Shown piece by piece: positions 63,174-64,000 of a stretch of 64,000 nt of DNA. Origin of the DNA: S015-6 sp964384945 (lineage in GTDB: Bacteria > Desulfobacterota > DSWW01); assembly GCA_964384945.1 (NCBI GenBank), contig CAYLMK010000020.1:1-64000 (forward strand), read 5' to 3'. Position 1 is the first letter of the stretch; each line of letters starts with the position of its first letter. The position numbers were made by a program, and so were the translations under genes. The notes beneath the pieces were generated by a model. It was not told where the DNA came from. It ran no database searches and saw only the letters and a list, made by a program, of their open reading frames with translations.

Positions 63174-64000
63174 ATGCAAGAGATCTGGGCGTATGTGGAG
63201 CTTTCCGGAGGGAAGATTCTGCGGGCATCTCAGGAAGCCCTCTCCGAAGCGGTTCGACAAGGCAGGCAGACCGGGGCCAGGACGGCAGCCCTTGTCGTCG
63301 GTCACGCGATCCCGAGAGAGAGTCTCGAGGCGATTGGGAGGTTCGGACCGGGCCGCCTTCTGGTCGTCGATGAAGAGTCCCTGTCCGAGTACCGGACCGA
63401 ACCGTATGTGAGCTGCCTCGCGGCCCTCCTTCGGGAGCACAGACCGGCTGTGTTCCTCCTGGGCAGTTCGGTCGTCTCCCGAGATCTTGCCTCGCGGCTT
63501 TCCGCCCGTCTCAAATGCAGCTTGATCACCGAGGCCACCTTTCTTCACCCGCAAGGCTCAAGATTCAGCGTGACCCGCTCCGCCTACCGACCGCACGCCT
63601 CGATGATTCTTGCACCCAGGGAGCCGGGCCCGCAGATCATCACCTTGGCGTCCAAGGTCATGGACAGTGAAGAGTTCGGTGTGCGGGACGACTTTGCCAT
63701 TCGGAGCCTGCACGGCTCCTGGAGATTCGAAACGAATGCGCCCGGGGAGGTGGAGAGAATCCGGGAGATTCCTTCGAGAATGGACATTACCGATGCAGAG
63801 GTAATCGTGGCGGGAGGGAGAGGGATGCAGAGCGAAGCGGGCTTTGCGCTTCTCGACGAACTGGCCGAGGTCCTCGGAGGCACGGTGGGTGCGACCCGCA
63901 TGGCCGTGGACATGAAGTGGCGGTCAAGGGAGAGCATGGTGGGAGTTACCGGCAAGATCGTTTCGCCGGAGATCTACTTCGCCTGCGGCATCTCGGGCGC
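63174..64000 (+). CDS. etfA: Electron transfer flavoprotein alpha subunit, cut by the window edge
   Basis: The frame from the ATG at 63174 stays open to the end of the window (about 275 residues). The N-terminal domain starts QEIWAYVELSGGKI and the FAD domain shows IVAGGRGMQSEAGFALLDELAEVLGGTVGATRMAVD and VGVTGKIVSPEIYFACGISG, the classical EtfA signature. EtfA and EtfB carry electrons between acyl-CoA-type dehydrogenases and the membrane. The usual upstream etfB is missing here; it may lie beyond the window. Confidence 0.93.
   Translation, partial: MQEIWAYVELSGGKILRASQEALSEAVRQGRQTGARTAALVVGHAIPRESLEAIGRFGPGRLLVVDEESLSEYRTEPYVSCLAALLREHRPAVFLLGSSVVSRDLASRLSARLKCSLITEATFLHPQGSRFSVTRSAYRPHASMILAPREPGPQIITLASKVMDSEEFGVRDDFAIRSLHGSWRFETNAPGEVERIREIPSRMDITDAEVIVAGGRGMQSEAGFALLDELAEVLGGTVGATRMAVDMKWRSRESMVGVTGKIVSPEIYFACGISG

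Overview
The window is GC-rich, tightly packed bacterial DNA. Its gene families point to an anaerobe, most likely a Desulfobacterota-type (former deltaproteobacterium) organism: tungsten aldehyde:ferredoxin oxidoreductase, multihaem cytochromes matured by ResB/CcsA, iron-sulfur Old Yellow Enzymes, Etf, and oxygen-independent U32-type proteins. Taxonomy is an inference; no rRNA is present.

Left part (1-12.7 kb): the leader-proximal end of a CRISPR array and a complete type I-C cas operon (cas3-cas5c-cas8c-cas7c-cas4-cas1-cas2, transcribed leftward) with an internal cas11c start inside cas8c. Next come an AbrB/Doc toxin-antitoxin pair, phosphoglucomutase, a short-chain dehydrogenase and a divergent HisF-like protein.

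Centre (12.8-29.6 kb): an octahaem membrane-anchored cytochrome faces a long leftward operon for a quinohaemoprotein amine dehydrogenase (QHNDH). In transcription order the operon holds an outer-membrane barrel protein, qhpA (dihaem alpha), qhpC (gamma, the cross-linked peptide that carries the CTQ cofactor), qhpB (beta propeller), qhpD (radical SAM thioether synthase), a second qhpB paralogue, two U32-family proteins resembling UbiV and UbiU, qhpF (ABC exporter), qhpE (subtilisin-like leader protease), a tetrahaem NapC/NrfH-like cytochrome, a 32-residue membrane peptide, ccsA and resB. The oxygen-dependent flavin monooxygenase QhpG, which in aerobes hydroxylates the CTQ tryptophan, is absent. 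The UbiU/UbiV-like pair sits in its place. I propose an oxygen-independent route to CTQ, which is the most interesting content of the window.

Right part (29.7-64 kb): a small secreted protein, ManC, a MarR regulator with a visible operator-promoter, and then a long, mostly rightward catabolic island. It contains SDRs, two MmgE/PrpD proteins, a PrpF-family isomerase, a metallo-beta-lactamase hydrolase, a GntR/HutC regulator, an MMPL/RND transporter with DUF1302 and DUF1329 partners, a DMSO-reductase-type molybdoenzyme (anchor, catalytic and ferredoxin subunits), LeuC/LeuD-type hydro-lyase subunits, a PEP-mutase/isocitrate-lyase-family C-C lyase, a soluble Cache-like protein, a ferredoxin and AOR pair, a DUF1847 protein, two tandem FMN/FAD/4Fe-4S ene-reductases with the stump of a third, and the start of EtfA. 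PrpF, LeuCD and the lyase together resemble the methylitaconate -> dimethylmaleate -> dimethylmalate -> pyruvate + propionate end of anaerobic nicotinate breakdown. The overall substrate cannot be told from sequence; the transport genes suggest something hydrophobic.

Three copies of a dispersed intergenic repeat (around 30.3, 47.8 and 50.5 kb), several hairpins, and gene remnants (SDR C-terminus near 38.4 kb, ene-reductase N-terminus near 63.0 kb) show local rearrangement in the right part.
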